Shown: positions 41,555-50,556, numbered from the stretch's first letter. The stretch is 64,000 bases of DNA from Candidatus Gastranaerophilales bacterium (GCA_944324305.1 CALUVV010000001.1:310001-374000), one strand, 5' to 3'. A program made the numbers and translations. The notes: a model not told the origin generated them from the letters alone.

Positions 41555-42243
41555 CTAATATGTCATTTCCCAGTTATCATTTAGAATTTTGCCGAAACAG
41601 CCTATCCATCCACCTGAAGATGATGAATAACAATTTCCGTTAAAAAGTTCTTCTCTTTGCTCATCAGTCAACGGAGCTTTGTCACTTGTGTTATAATCAT
41701 CAATTACACCATTATTATAAATATACATAATAAATAAGTCCCTGCCTACAACATTCGGTCCCTTAGCACCGTTAATATCTACATCCAGACAAATAGGGAA
41801 ATAGGTACTTAGACCGTAACCGATTGATACACCGTCAGCAAGAGTTATAAATCTTTTTTGAGTAGTGTATGGAGAAGCAGAAGAATTAGTAATCATTCTG
41901 TAACTTCCTTTTTCAGGGAAACAAGGTGTGCTTGTACTGCCGCAGTCATTAACAATTTTAAAGTAGGAAGTCCAAAAAGAATCAAAATCAGTTAACAAAC
42001 CTGCTTCTTTTAAGTTCACTGCATTTTTATCTGTCTGAAATCTCACTAAAGCTTGAGATAATTGATTATAAAACTTATGAAGCTGTACAACATAAGTTTT
42101 GCGCTGGTGATTTTGCATCAAAGACGGAACAGTCATGGCTGAAACCACACCGATTATTCCTAAAGTTACCAATACTTCCGCAAGGGTAAAACCTTTATAG
42201 GAGCTTAAAGTACGCCCCCCCCCCGGCTGTCAAATGTTTTCAT
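41555..42243 (-). CDS. Prepilin-like protein, interrupted by a G10 tract (phase OFF)
   Basis: The ATG at 42243 follows GAAAGGAGTTG. Reading through ten G gives MKTFDSRGGGVL then stop. With eleven G the frame continues RGGGRTLSSYKG and FTLAEVLVTLGIIGVVSAMTVPSL into a 229-residue prepilin. The downstream frame is fully intact to TAA (about 205 residues from the TTG inside the leader), and its codons are conserved with the paralogue at 58224, so it is not decaying. A 17-18-residue leader is long but within the type IV prepilin range. Mature domain contains NDCGSTSTPCFPEKGSYRM and a C-terminal GCFGKILNDNWEMTY. Expression as read here would fail without slippage or a longer tract in other cells. 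Confidence 0.75.
42215..42224 (-). repeat. G10 tract in prepilin leader (OFF by one)
   Basis: Ten C on the + strand between ACG and GGC. Codons 7-10 of the prepilin leader. Eight, eleven or fourteen G restore the frame. Confidence 0.9.
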
Positions 42244-42305
42244 AAACAACTCCTTTCTATTTTATTTATTATTATAACAAATATTTTGAACATTGTAAAG
42301 GAAAA

Positions 42306-42327
42306 GGCACCGAATAAATTCGGTGCC
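42306..42327 (-). terminator. Terminator after the Cys-rich prepilin gene
   Basis: GGCACCGAA/TTCGGTGCC (4-base loop); on the - strand it is followed by TTTTCC. It separates the two phase-variable prepilin genes, so each has its own transcript. Confidence 0.75.
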
Positions 42328-42373
42328 GCATTCTAACTCATTTACTTATTGTGATACTATTGAACAAATGGAG

Positions 42374-43887
42374 TTAGAAGAAAAACTTAACGGGCTGTAT
42401 CTGCTTCACACGGCACATCGAATTGTAATTTGTTGTACATTCACCTGCCTTTGTATATGATGTTCCGTTTTTGCAATAAGGGGTTGCGTCACCCACATAA
42501 CCTGAGATACAGGCACCTTCTTTAAAACTTACACTTTTGGCTAACCATTTTGTTGTACGCCTGCCGCTTACATAACTTTCATTTTCAGCACTTACCTGCA
42601 AATGACGAACGCTGTCACCGCCGCTTTGATTTAAATTAGACGTATCGTAGGCGGGAATGATTTTCCCCGATAAGGTGATGTAGAAAGGATAAACATCACT
42701 CCACAATAGAGAATCGCCTTTGGCTCCGTCAATATCTACATAAACGGTATAACCATATGAATTAGTATTAGGGACACCGTCATAGACACCGCCCTGAGTA
42801 TTATTTGCTAGCATAGAGATAGCACCTGCGTCGTTATGCATATTATAAATGCGCAAACCGTTACGAAGAGTGATATCAGGTGTTTTGCCGGAAAAGTCAG
42901 TTGTACCGTCAGATATGACACTGCCGCTGCATACACTGCTGCCGCTCATAATATTGGCATAACGTTCAAACAGTTTGCAGAAATTTTTACCCTTACGGGG
43001 TAAAGTACGGGGAGATGGTATACATTTACATTGTTCCTCGCTCCATTCATAGGTCTCATCGCTGCAAGTGCGATTTATTGCAGGATTTTGAGAGATTATG
43101 CCGGTATCACTGCTGCAAATATTGCAGGGAGAGATATTCGAAGGACAATCGGCTACACAATTGCAGGAACTGTTTAAATGCTGCCCCGAAGGACAGGTTT
43201 TAGCCGTGCCTGTTAACTTACATGTATGTTCGTCCCATACCTGACCGCAAGGAGTGACAGATGGTTTATTCGTACAAGCAGGGCAGTCAGCCAAGCTATG
43301 AACCTTATTCCCATTCCAACAAGTCACTGAATCGGGACAGTTTGCCTCACTGGCGGCATAGCTGCCATCCCAACAGGTAATTTTTGGCGGGCAGTAACTA
43401 GGGTTAGAAACCTGAGAACCGTCCCAGCAAGTCGCATTCGGACATAAAGCGGGAATAGTAGCTGAACTGCCGTCCCAACAAGTTACCGAGTTTTTGACAC
43501 ATGAACAAGTAGCCCTATCAAAATGATAACCCGAATGACAACGTACAGAGCTTGTACTTGAACAATTTGATGATGGTCTATCAGTATATACAGCATAAGC
43601 TGCAGGAATAAAGTTTTGAATTACAGAAACATAATCATCGTCTTTAAGATCAAAGTCAGCAAGCATTTCAGTTGATATGGAACGTAATGTCGAATATGCG
43701 TTGTAATAAGTATATGATACTATATTATCCAGCTTAGCTTTTGTTATACCTATCGTTACGGAAACAACAACTGCAATAATTAACATTACCGTAATAATTT
43801 CAGCCAGAGTATAGCCGAAAACAACTGATTTGGGAGCCTTTAGGTCGCCCCCCCCCCGCGAAGCACGCGATTGGTAGTCTTTTTCAT
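42374..43887 (-). CDS. Cys-rich long prepilin-like protein, interrupted by a G10 tract (phase OFF)
   Basis: ATG at 43887 after AAGGAGCAATTTT. Ten G give MKKTTNRVLRGGGAT then stop; eleven G give RGGGGDLKAPKSVVFG and then YTLAEIITVMLIIAVVVSVTIG, a prepilin spine, for a 504-residue protein. After the spine come four tandem 17-20-residue repeats of the form (V)TCWDGS...CP, then further Cys pairs (CPSGQHLNSSCNC, CKCIPSPRT) and a C-terminal globular part with YTVYVDIDGAKGDSLLWSDVYPF. Large size, Cys-rich repeats and pilin anchoring suggest a pilus-tip or adhesin-like minor pilin (inference). Confidence 0.75.
43330..43500 (-). repeat. Tandem TCWDG-repeat region
   Basis: Four degenerate repeats of about 17-20 codons encode TCWDGSSATIPALCP, TCWDGSQVSNPSYCP, TCWDGSYAASEANCP and TCWNGNKVHSLADCP. 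Each has two Cys and a W-(D/N)-G turn. At the DNA level the CCCAACA/GGTTACT blocks recur, so repeat number could change by recombination. Confidence 0.75.
43848..43857 (-). repeat. G10 tract in Cys-rich prepilin leader (OFF by one)
   Basis: Ten C on the + strand between TCG and GCG; coding-strand codons 11-14. Eight, eleven or fourteen G restore the frame. Confidence 0.9.
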
Positions 43888-43958
43888 AAAATTGCTCCTT
43901 GTGCTCTATAGTACCTTTTTAGTATAACATATTTTTTTATTTGTTTCAAGATAAAAAG

Positions 43959-43985
43959 AAAAGACCGATATAAAATCGGTCTTTT
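43959..43985 (-). terminator. Terminator between prepilin genes
   Basis: AAAAGACCGAT (43959-43969) with ATCGGTCTTTT (43975-43985). Ends the upstream prepilin (44012 gene). Confidence 0.85.
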
Positions 43986-44011
43986 GTTATGAAAGATGAA
44001 AGGAGCTGAAC

Positions 44012-44686
44012 TTAGTAATACGTAATTTTCCAGCCGTCATTGATAACACGGGCAGTACAGGTAAGGCCTGATGCAGCTTTATTACAGTTATATGTGTTAT
44101 CAAGGCCGCTGGGAACAATTTCGCTGTCATTAAGAACAAATGCAAATATGTCACGCCCCATTTGGTTCGGATAGGAATTACCGTTAACGTCAATGATAAA
44201 AACTACTGAATCTTTTTCAACATTTACTCCGAATTCGGAACGAATAATATCTCTGGGATAAACATTCATTATGACGTTCATACCGTCGACAAGCGTAAAC
44301 ATATATTGATACATTTGCGCTCTTTTCAGATACACTTTGCCGCTTAGGAATTTAGTCGGGTATTGCCAGCAACCTGTTGCATTAGAGCATTCCCTGACTA
44401 CTTTAAAATAAGGTTTGAAATACGAGAAGGCCAATGCTGAAGAATCTTGAGAATATTGATCAAGTCCCCAATAATTCGGAGAAGATCTGTCTAAAATTAC
44501 AAACATAGTTACCTGACTGATTGAACTATAGAATTTTTTCAATGCGGCCATATTTTTTGTATCACCTATTTTGGCAACAAGACCAAATATTGTTAAAGAT
44601 GCAATAACCCCAATAATTGCCAGAGTAAATAATACCTCTGACATTGTCAATCCTGAACGTTTTTTAAATATTCCGCTATAATTCAT
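44012..44686 (-). CDS. Prepilin-like protein (no homopolymer tract)
   Basis: 224 residues. Leader MNYSGIFKKRSG then LTMSEVLFTLAIIGVIASLTIFGL; the first mature residue is Leu and the conserved Glu is at +5 (LTMSE). The mature part has two Cys pairs (ECSNATGC; YNCNKAASGLTC) and ends ARVINDGWKITYY, close in form to the 41555 and 58224 proteins. In frame, with a ribosome binding site (AGGAGGCG). Confidence 0.88.
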   Translation of the reverse strand: MNYSGIFKKRSGLTMSEVLFTLAIIGVIASLTIFGLVAKIGDTKNMAALKKFYSSISQVTMFVILDRSSPNYWGLDQYSQDSSALAFSYFKPYFKVVRECSNATGCWQYPTKFLSGKVYLKRAQMYQYMFTLVDGMNVIMNVYPRDIIRSEFGVNVEKDSVVFIIDVNGNSYPNQMGRDIFAFVLNDSEIVPSGLDNTYNCNKAASGLTCTARVINDGWKITYY

Positions 44687-44834
44687 AAGACCAAACCGCC
44701 TCCTATCTGCAGATAAAAGACTTCTCCTTTTTTAACAATACATATATAAGATATATACCCATTATAGCAAAGAAAATAACACTTTTATAAAGATTAATTA
44801 AAATTTAAGAACAACTATCACACTTTAAATTTTT

Positions 44835-45995
44835 ATGGACATTTCATCGCTTTTATCATACATTACAGATATGTCGGAAAATTACTGTACAGTTTTAGAA
44901 AACCTGAAAGAAAATTCTCATTTCAGATATATAAGAGATTTTGAGGGTAAAGATGAAAAATATATTTATTTGAACGGGAAAAAACTTATTAATTTATCCT
45001 CAAATAACTATCTTGGTTTCGCCGATAACAGAAGTATTACCGGGGAATTTTTGAATTATTCGGGCTGCGGCTATTCTTTCGGAAGCGCATCTGCAAGACT
45101 TCTGACGGGTACTTTACCTGTATATAAAGAACTTGAAAACTTAATATCGGAAATGTTTAAAAAAGAGAAAACACTTCTTTTTAACAGCGGCTACCATGCA
45201 AATGTCGGTATAAACAGCTCAATTGCAGGGAAAGGAGATGTGATTTTTTCCGATAAACTCAATCATGCCAGCATTATTGACGGAATGAAACTTTCAGAGG
45301 GAAAATTTTTCAGGTATCCGCATAATAATATGGAAGCTCTTGAAAAACTTCTTATTCGTGAACGAAAGAATTTTAAAAACGCCGTAATAGTTTCCGAAAG
45401 TGTTTTTTCAATGGACGGCGACATTGCGGATTTAAACAAACTTACGGAATTAAAAGAAAAATATAATTGTATATTAATTCTGGATGAAGCCCATGCTTTC
45501 GGTGTTTTCGGAGCAAACGGGCTTGGAGTAAACGAGACATTGGGACTGACCGATAAAATCGATTTAATCGTCGGGACTTTCGGAAAAGCTATAGGTTCAA
45601 CGGGAGCCTTTGTTACGGGAAACAGTACTCTTATTGACTATCTTACAAATAAGGCACGTTCGTTTATTTTCTCTACAGCATTGCCGCCGATAAACATTGC
45701 GTTTTCCAAATGGATTATTGAAAACAAGCTTCCGCATACCTTTGAAAAACGTATGAATATGCTGGCGGCAGGCAGAAAAGCAGGAAGCGAAAGTCATATT
45801 ATACCTGTGGTAATCGGCGGCAATAAAGAAACTGTTGATACTTGCGATGTTCTATTTCATAACGGATATTTTACGCTTCCGATACGACCGCCGACAGTGC
45901 CTGAAGGAACCTCAAGATTAAGATTATCCCTTACGACGGAAATAAACGAAAAGGAATTATTTGATGCAATATCATTGGTTGAACAGACAAAATAA
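44835..45995 (+). CDS. bioF: 8-amino-7-oxononanoate synthase
   Basis: 386 residues. PLP enzyme of the alpha-oxoamine synthase family: LSSNNYLGFAD, GSASARLLTGT, LNHASIIDG, the cofactor-binding ILDEAHAFGVFG and the Lys-bearing GTFGKAIGSTGAF are present. Condenses pimeloyl-ACP with alanine in biotin synthesis. First gene of bioF-bioG-bioC, with start codon of the next gene inside its 3' end. No clear ribosome binding site. Confidence 0.93.
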   Translation: MDISSLLSYITDMSENYCTVLENLKENSHFRYIRDFEGKDEKYIYLNGKKLINLSSNNYLGFADNRSITGEFLNYSGCGYSFGSASARLLTGTLPVYKELENLISEMFKKEKTLLFNSGYHANVGINSSIAGKGDVIFSDKLNHASIIDGMKLSEGKFFRYPHNNMEALEKLLIRERKNFKNAVIVSESVFSMDGDIADLNKLTELKEKYNCILILDEAHAFGVFGANGLGVNETLGLTDKIDLIVGTFGKAIGSTGAFVTGNSTLIDYLTNKARSFIFSTALPPINIAFSKWIIENKLPHTFEKRMNMLAAGRKAGSESHIIPVVIGGNKETVDTCDVLFHNGYFTLPIRPPTVPEGTSRLRLSLTTEINEKELFDAISLVEQTK

Positions 45996-46614
45996 CGAAA
46001 AACTTATTATATTTTTTACAGGCTGGAGCTTTGATTACAAGCCCTTTGAATTCCTTGATTGCGGAGATTTTGATGTATTAATGTTTTATGATTACGATAA
46101 TTTGGAATTACCCGAAATTCCGCATTATAAAGAATATTTTCTGATAAGCTGGTCTATGGGAGTTTTTACGGCATATCTGATTAAAGACAAGCTTCCGAAT
46201 TTTTCCGAAAAGATTGCCGTTAACGGAACACCTTTCCCGGTAAATGATGATTTCGGAATACCTTTGAAACCGTTTATTCTTACACTCCGTCACGCAAAAA
46301 CAGGTCTTGAAGGGAAATTTTATCAAAATATCTTTGATAAAACAGAAGAATATAACCGCTATAATTGCTCTGCGGTTGAAAGGTCTATTGAAAACCGCGT
46401 GTCTGAACTTAATTCTCTATATGAGAGAATTAAAAATTCAAACTTGTCTTACGAACAATATTATGACAAAGCACTTATAAGCAATAACGACAAGATTATT
46501 CCGGCTAAAAACCAGATAAACTTCTGGCAGAATAACGCAAAAACAGAGTTACTTGAAAGCGGACATTTTCCCTATTATAATTTTAAAAGCTGGAATGAAA
46601 TATTATGCAAATAA
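45964..46614 (+). CDS. bioG: Pimeloyl-ACP methyl ester esterase BioG
   Basis: 216 residues from the ATG at 45964 (a TTG just before it is less likely). Alpha/beta-hydrolase of the BioG (DUF452) type: IIFFTGWSFDYKPF, the nucleophile elbow LISWSMGVFTA (S-W-S-M-G), and the C-terminal His in ESGHFPYY. It releases pimeloyl-ACP from its methyl ester, the role of BioH in E. coli. Overlaps bioF by 32 bases and bioC by 10. Confidence 0.9.
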   Translation: MQYHWLNRQNNEKLIIFFTGWSFDYKPFEFLDCGDFDVLMFYDYDNLELPEIPHYKEYFLISWSMGVFTAYLIKDKLPNFSEKIAVNGTPFPVNDDFGIPLKPFILTLRHAKTGLEGKFYQNIFDKTEEYNRYNCSAVERSIENRVSELNSLYERIKNSNLSYEQYYDKALISNNDKIIPAKNQINFWQNNAKTELLESGHFPYYNFKSWNEILCK

Positions 46615-47342
46615 ACCCTAAGTTAATAAAAAATCAGTTTGAAAAAAGCCTTGATACCTACAACAAAAATGCCGTTGTACAACAGATTATGGCTGAAAAA
46701 CTGATTGAAGAAACCGCAAAAATAAAAACCTGCTATGATAATGTTCTTGAACTCGGAAGCGGAGCAGGTCTTTTAACTAAAGAATTAATAAAAAAAATCA
46801 CTTTTAAAACCTATTCGGCAAATGATTTAGTGGAAAAATCAAAATTTTATGTCAGCGAAATTATTCCGCAAGCAGCATTCTATTGCGGAAACGCATCACG
46901 TATCAAGCCCGCGAAGAAGATGGATTTAATAATTTCTAATGCAATGTTTCAATGGTTTAAAGACCTTGAAAAAGTAAGCGTTACTTATAAAAATCTGCTT
47001 AATAAAGAAGGAATACTTGCATTTTCCACGTTTTCACCCGAAAACTTTAAAGAAATACGCGAACTTACAGGACTTTCGCTGGATTATAAATCATTAGGAG
47101 AAATAAAACATATATTTGAAAAAAACTTCGAAATTATACATGTTGAGGAGTTTACGCATACTCTGAATTTTTCAAATCCGCTTGAACTGCTTGCGCATAT
47201 GAAAAACACAGGGGTAAATTCACTAACTACACAGCATTGGACATTCAAAGAAGTAAAAGAATTCTGCGATAACTATAAAAGTAAGTTTCCCGAAATAACT
47301 CTGACTTACTCCCCGGTTATTGTAATCTGTCAAAAAATGTGA
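46605..47342 (+). CDS. bioC: Malonyl-ACP O-methyltransferase BioC
   Basis: 245 residues. SAM-binding motif VLELGSGAGLLTKEL, then NDLVEKSKFY and DLIISNAMFQWFKDLEK, which is typical of BioC. Methylates malonyl-ACP to start pimelate synthesis. Completes a bioFGC operon; bioA, bioD and bioB are not in the window. Confidence 0.9.
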   Translation: MQINPKLIKNQFEKSLDTYNKNAVVQQIMAEKLIEETAKIKTCYDNVLELGSGAGLLTKELIKKITFKTYSANDLVEKSKFYVSEIIPQAAFYCGNASRIKPAKKMDLIISNAMFQWFKDLEKVSVTYKNLLNKEGILAFSTFSPENFKEIRELTGLSLDYKSLGEIKHIFEKNFEIIHVEEFTHTLNFSNPLELLAHMKNTGVNSLTTQHWTFKEVKEFCDNYKSKFPEITLTYSPVIVICQKM

Positions 47343-47451
47343 AAACAAATAAATACTACCATTTGTGTATTCTACTTTGTAAAGAAAAAACATATAATGT
47401 TTACATAATTTCATGTTTATTATTACATGTGGATAAAAGGACAGGTAACAA

Positions 47452-48096
47452 TTGTTAAATAATTTTGAAAGCTTTGATAACTCCGAAACATCAGCAAGAA
47501 AATCCGCTTTAATACAAGAAAGAATAGGGCTTGTATCAACGCATATGTATAAACAGTTTCTGGATTATCAGCACGCAAATGTCAATACCAACGAAATTTT
47601 TACAAGAATGATTGACAATTTACAAATTGTTGTAGATACATTAAAAGAGGCTTTTTCGTCACGCAACGTAACAACCCAGAACATTTACGTTGATACGGAT
47701 CCTCAAAAATCAGTTGTTATCGTAAATATTCTATGGCATAAAATGAGTTTTACCACAAGATGCAATTACCAGCCTCAGGCTTTATACAGGGAAGACGGCC
47801 AGCATCTTTTCTCAAGCAGAATTATGGCGGTAAAAGGAAACTATTACGAGATTATGAAAGGCGTTGCAGACCATGATGAAGAAATGGTTAAACTTCTTGA
47901 TAACGAGGTTGCATCACTGTTTATTCCGCCGGAATCCACTCAAAACTCGATTATGAAAATACGCCATCTTCCTAATCGTGAATTCTATCTTAATCAAGTT
48001 GATGCACCGCGCGAGTTTGTTCTGAAAGTCGTTGAAACAATATGCGGCGGCGGTTTTTACCACGAAGAAGGCGCAAGAAAAAGTTTTAATATATAA
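47452..48096 (+). CDS. Conserved-looking protein of unknown function
   Basis: 214 residues from a TTG start preceded by AAAGGACAGG. Soluble alpha/beta profile; HLPNREFYLNQVDAPREFVLKVVETICGGGF near the end. No recognised domain. It ends 12 bases before the ATG of a short ORF holding a C10 tract that leads toward a prepilin gene. Confidence 0.65.
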   Translation: MLNNFESFDNSETSARKSALIQERIGLVSTHMYKQFLDYQHANVNTNEIFTRMIDNLQIVVDTLKEAFSSRNVTTQNIYVDTDPQKSVVIVNILWHKMSFTTRCNYQPQALYREDGQHLFSSRIMAVKGNYYEIMKGVADHDEEMVKLLDNEVASLFIPPESTQNSIMKIRHLPNREFYLNQVDAPREFVLKVVETICGGGFYHEEGARKSFNI

Positions 48097-48108
48097 TTGG
48101 AGGTAAAA

Positions 48109-48162
48109 ATGATATTAAACAAGAAGCTTAGAATTGCCCCCCCCCCGACAAATTTACATTAA
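48109..48162 (+). other. Short leader ORF with C10 tract, possible prepilin upstream start
   Basis: ATG at 48109 after a strong GGAGG. With ten C it reads MILNKKLRIAPPPTNLH and stops. With eleven C the frame stays open for 37 codons and joins the prepilin start at 48219 in phase, giving a long leader. No other role is visible for this well-signalled start codon. The two starts could yield different leader lengths. Confidence 0.45.
48137..48146 (+). repeat. C10 tract upstream of prepilin gene
   Basis: Ten C on the + strand, flanked by AATTG and GAC exactly as at 58891-58900. Here C is the coding-strand base, opposite to the other four tracts. Confidence 0.9.
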
Positions 48163-48183
48163 CGCATTCCAAATCGGAACTTC

Positions 48184-48218
48184 TTTACTTTTGTAAATAT
48201 ATATTATATGATAGTGAT
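48184..48218 (+). promoter_or_regulatory. Promoter at the prepilin start, leaderless arrangement
   Basis: TTTACT (48184-48189), 17-base spacer, TATGAT (48207-48212), six bases (AGTGAT), ATG. No Shine-Dalgarno in front of this ATG. Confidence 0.5.
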
Positions 48219-48947
48219 ATGAAACATCACATCAAAAAAGGTTTTACCCTTGCTGAAGTTCTTATAACTCTCGGGATTATAGGGATAGTTGCTGCAATGA
48301 CAATGCCGAGTCTTATTCAAAACCATAAAGAAAAAGAAACCGTTGCCAAATTAAAAAAAGTTAACTCTGTTTTAAGTCAGGCACTTATCAGTGCAATAGA
48401 TGAAAGCGGAACAACCGTTGATCAATGGGATTTGGAAAGCGGTGATTCAAAAAACGGTTCGCAATATTTAGTTGATAACTATTTTAAACCTTATTTTAAA
48501 ATCGCAGATAATTGTTTAAATCTAAACAATTGCATAGGGGATAAAAAATATACTTATCTTAACGGTAAGCCGCATATATCTTATAACAGTCAAAACAGTT
48601 ATAAACACCTTGTTTTAGCAGACGGTACACTTTTAATTTTTCACATTTCCTCAGAACTTAAAAATTGTTCGCAAAAAGGAAATTGTGCAGAAATTTTTGT
48701 GGATACAAACGGATATTACAGGGGGCCAAATCAATTCGGCAGAGATTTTTTTGTATTCTCAATGAAAAAAGACAGGATTGTTCCTTACGGTACAAAACAA
48801 GATGTTCCGAACTTTTCATTACACTGCAGCAAAACCAAAGGCTCCGGTTACGGTTTGAGTTGCGGTGCATGGGTATTGGCTTACGAAAATATGGATTATC
48901 TTCACTGCGATGATTTAGAATGGGACAAAAAGATAAAATGTAAGTAA
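48219..48947 (+). CDS. Prepilin-like protein, downstream of a C10 tract
   Basis: 242 residues from the ATG at 48219: leader MKHHIKKG, then FTLAEVLITLGIIGIVAAMTMPSL. The mature domain has several Cys (NCLNLNNCIGDKKY, LKNCSQKGNC) and a FGRDFFVFSMKKDRIVPYG segment common to the window's prepilins. The start has a -10 at N6 but no ribosome binding site, while an upstream ATG with a strong site is out of frame by one C. Either start is possible. Confidence 0.85.
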   Translation: MKHHIKKGFTLAEVLITLGIIGIVAAMTMPSLIQNHKEKETVAKLKKVNSVLSQALISAIDESGTTVDQWDLESGDSKNGSQYLVDNYFKPYFKIADNCLNLNNCIGDKKYTYLNGKPHISYNSQNSYKHLVLADGTLLIFHISSELKNCSQKGNCAEIFVDTNGYYRGPNQFGRDFFVFSMKKDRIVPYGTKQDVPNFSLHCSKTKGSGYGLSCGAWVLAYENMDYLHCDDLEWDKKIKCK

Positions 48948-49199
48948 TTATTCAAGCGGGAGTTTTGAAGAAACTTCCGCTACAATGCGCTGAACATCGG
49001 CACCGCCTATTGCAACTTCCAAAATTAACGGACTGTGTATCAAAACAGTTTCTGAGTAATCCATTGTTTCAACATTAATTACGTTGAACTCAATGAAATC
49101 TTCGCCTGCATATATTAATTTTCCATATTCACCGCCTGTAGCCCATTTGATAAACATGTATTGATTTTCATACTCTTTAAGCTTCTCTATAAGTCTCAT
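48948..49199 (-). CDS. Small conserved-looking protein, function unknown
   Basis: 83 residues, soluble, beta-rich centre (YGKLIYAGEDFIEFNVINVETMDYSETVLIHSPLILEVAIGG), which resembles the Sm/Hfq-like or KOW-like small barrels in rhythm only. Ends directly at the stop of the convergent prepilin. No family recognised. Confidence 0.6.
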   Translation of the reverse strand: MRLIEKLKEYENQYMFIKWATGGEYGKLIYAGEDFIEFNVINVETMDYSETVLIHSPLILEVAIGGADVQRIVAEVSSKLPLE

Positions 49200-49336
49200 T
49201 ATAAATCCCCGTAAATGTCTTACAATATATATTGTAGCTATTTATTTACATAAGTCAAGGTAAAAAGAAAAGCCACACATATCAGCGTGACTTTTGAACA
49301 ATAATCTTGGGAGGAGATTTGGGGATAGTTGTACAT

Positions 49337-49363
49337 GCATGATAATGCAAGCATGCTTTTTTT
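49337..49363 (+). terminator. Orphan hairpin with T-run
   Basis: GCATG/CATGC stem followed by seven T, in the 243-base gap before aroQ, with GGGAGGAG upstream. There is no gene to terminate on this strand except the prepilin 390 bases away, so a short transcript is possible. Confidence 0.35.
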
Positions 49364-49442
49364 GTTACACATGAAATTCAAAAGTTAATAAAAATTTACA
49401 ATTCCTTGATTTTATACTATAATAGTGTTTAGAGGAAAAAGC

Positions 49443-49889
49443 ATGAAAATAATTGTTATAAACGGCGTAAATATGAATATGCTTGGTTTACGGGAAACTG
49501 AAAAGTACGGAACCATGACATTAAAAGATTTGGAAAAAGAATTATATGCCTTCTCATTTGAACTCGGAATTGACATAGAAACATTTCAAAGTAATTTTGA
49601 AGGCGAAATTGTAGAAAAAATTCACTCGTCAAAAGACAATTTTGACGGCATTGTAATAAATGCCGGAGCTTACACTCACACCAGCGTTGCCATTAGAGAT
49701 GCAATTGCTTCTGTAGACCTTCCTGCAGTTGAAGTGCATATGACAAACATTTATAAAAGAGAAGAATTCAGACATCATTCTTATCTTGCTCCCGTATGCA
49801 TCGGACAAATATCGGGGTTTGGTGCAAACAGTTATAAATTGGGGCTGAAAGCAGTTGTCGATTATTTAAAAACTAATGACAACGAATGA
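49443..49889 (+). CDS. aroQ: 3-dehydroquinate dehydratase, type II
   Basis: 148 residues from the ATG at 49443 (AGAGGAAAAAG before it). INGVNMNMLGLRETEKYG (usual NGPNLNLLG, with catalytic Tyr), FQSNFEGEIVEKIH, INAGAYTHTSVAIRDAI, VEVHMTNIYKREEFRHHS are the family motifs. Third step of the shikimate pathway. The consensus Pro/Leu in NGPNLN are Val/Met here, a mild deviation. Confidence 0.93.
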   Translation: MKIIVINGVNMNMLGLRETEKYGTMTLKDLEKELYAFSFELGIDIETFQSNFEGEIVEKIHSSKDNFDGIVINAGAYTHTSVAIRDAIASVDLPAVEVHMTNIYKREEFRHHSYLAPVCIGQISGFGANSYKLGLKAVVDYLKTNDNE

Positions 49890-49909
49890 AAATTTCTCGT
49901 GCATTGCCT

Positions 49910-49933
49910 CGTCATTGCAGATGTGCAATGACG
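49910..49933. repeat. Perfect 10-bp hairpin between aroQ and a convergent gene
   Basis: CGTCATTGCA-GATG-TGCAATGACG. Without a T-run it is more like an intergenic palindromic (REP-type) element than a terminator. Confidence 0.6.
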
Positions 49934-49944
49934 AATTGAGGTAA

Positions 49945-50304
49945 TTATTTTTGAAATTCTTCAACAAAAGCTTTGCCGACTGCAAGAGCTTTTAATTCAG
50001 GATGTTCAATACCTGCTTCGGCATATTTTTTCTCAGCCAATTCCGCAACATCAAGAGCCTGTTTAGCCAATTCGGGATTAGCCGCAAAAACTTTGATATC
50101 GTTTTCGAGATTGTCAACTTTCACCGCAGAGCGGTCAGCGGGGTTGTCGGGAATGTCTTTAATTTCTTTTGTCTGAACTTCAGGCTGCTGAACGGTTTGT
50201 GTATCCTGAACAGCTTCGGTTTTAACCTGTTCCGCTTTTTGTACCTGAGCTTGTGCCTGTTGTGGAATGCTTGGACCTTGCGCGTTTTTTGAAATTTCGT
50301 TCAT
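49945..50304 (-). CDS. Gln/Ala-rich small protein, function unknown
   Basis: 119 residues from the ATG at 50304 (AGAGGATGTGACT before it). N-terminal half is low-complexity (PQQAQAQVQKAEQVKTEAVQ), the rest is helical (PELAKQALDVAELAEKKYAE). Likely disordered plus a helical bundle. No recognised domain. Confidence 0.6.
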   Translation of the reverse strand: MNEISKNAQGPSIPQQAQAQVQKAEQVKTEAVQDTQTVQQPEVQTKEIKDIPDNPADRSAVKVDNLENDIKVFAANPELAKQALDVAELAEKKYAEAGIEHPELKALAVGKAFVEEFQK

Positions 50305-50556
50305 AGTCACATCCTCTTTTCTTTTTCGGGGTTACAGCACTTTGCCGCAACTGTTTTTTGTATAACTCTATATTCTCGTTTTATGCTTTAAAACATCGAA
50401 ACAAATTTTTTTGCTAGTTTGTAAAAAAAAAATTACAAAAATTAATATATAATCTTTCTTTACAGACTGTTTATGATATATTTAAAGTACAGCGTAGATG
50501 ATTTTAGTATATAAACGTTATATAAACTATACAACATTAAGGAAAGTATTGCAACT

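Noticed and set aside
41555-42243. Calling the three out-of-frame prepilins pseudogenes
   Set aside because: Each has a strong start signal, a single-base defect located only in the G10 tract, and an otherwise intact frame, which fits phase variation or length miscall better than decay.
49335-49390. 17-codon ORF after GGGAGGAG in the gap before aroQ
   Set aside because: The Shine-Dalgarno is too far from the ATG and the ORF overlaps the hairpin and T-run.
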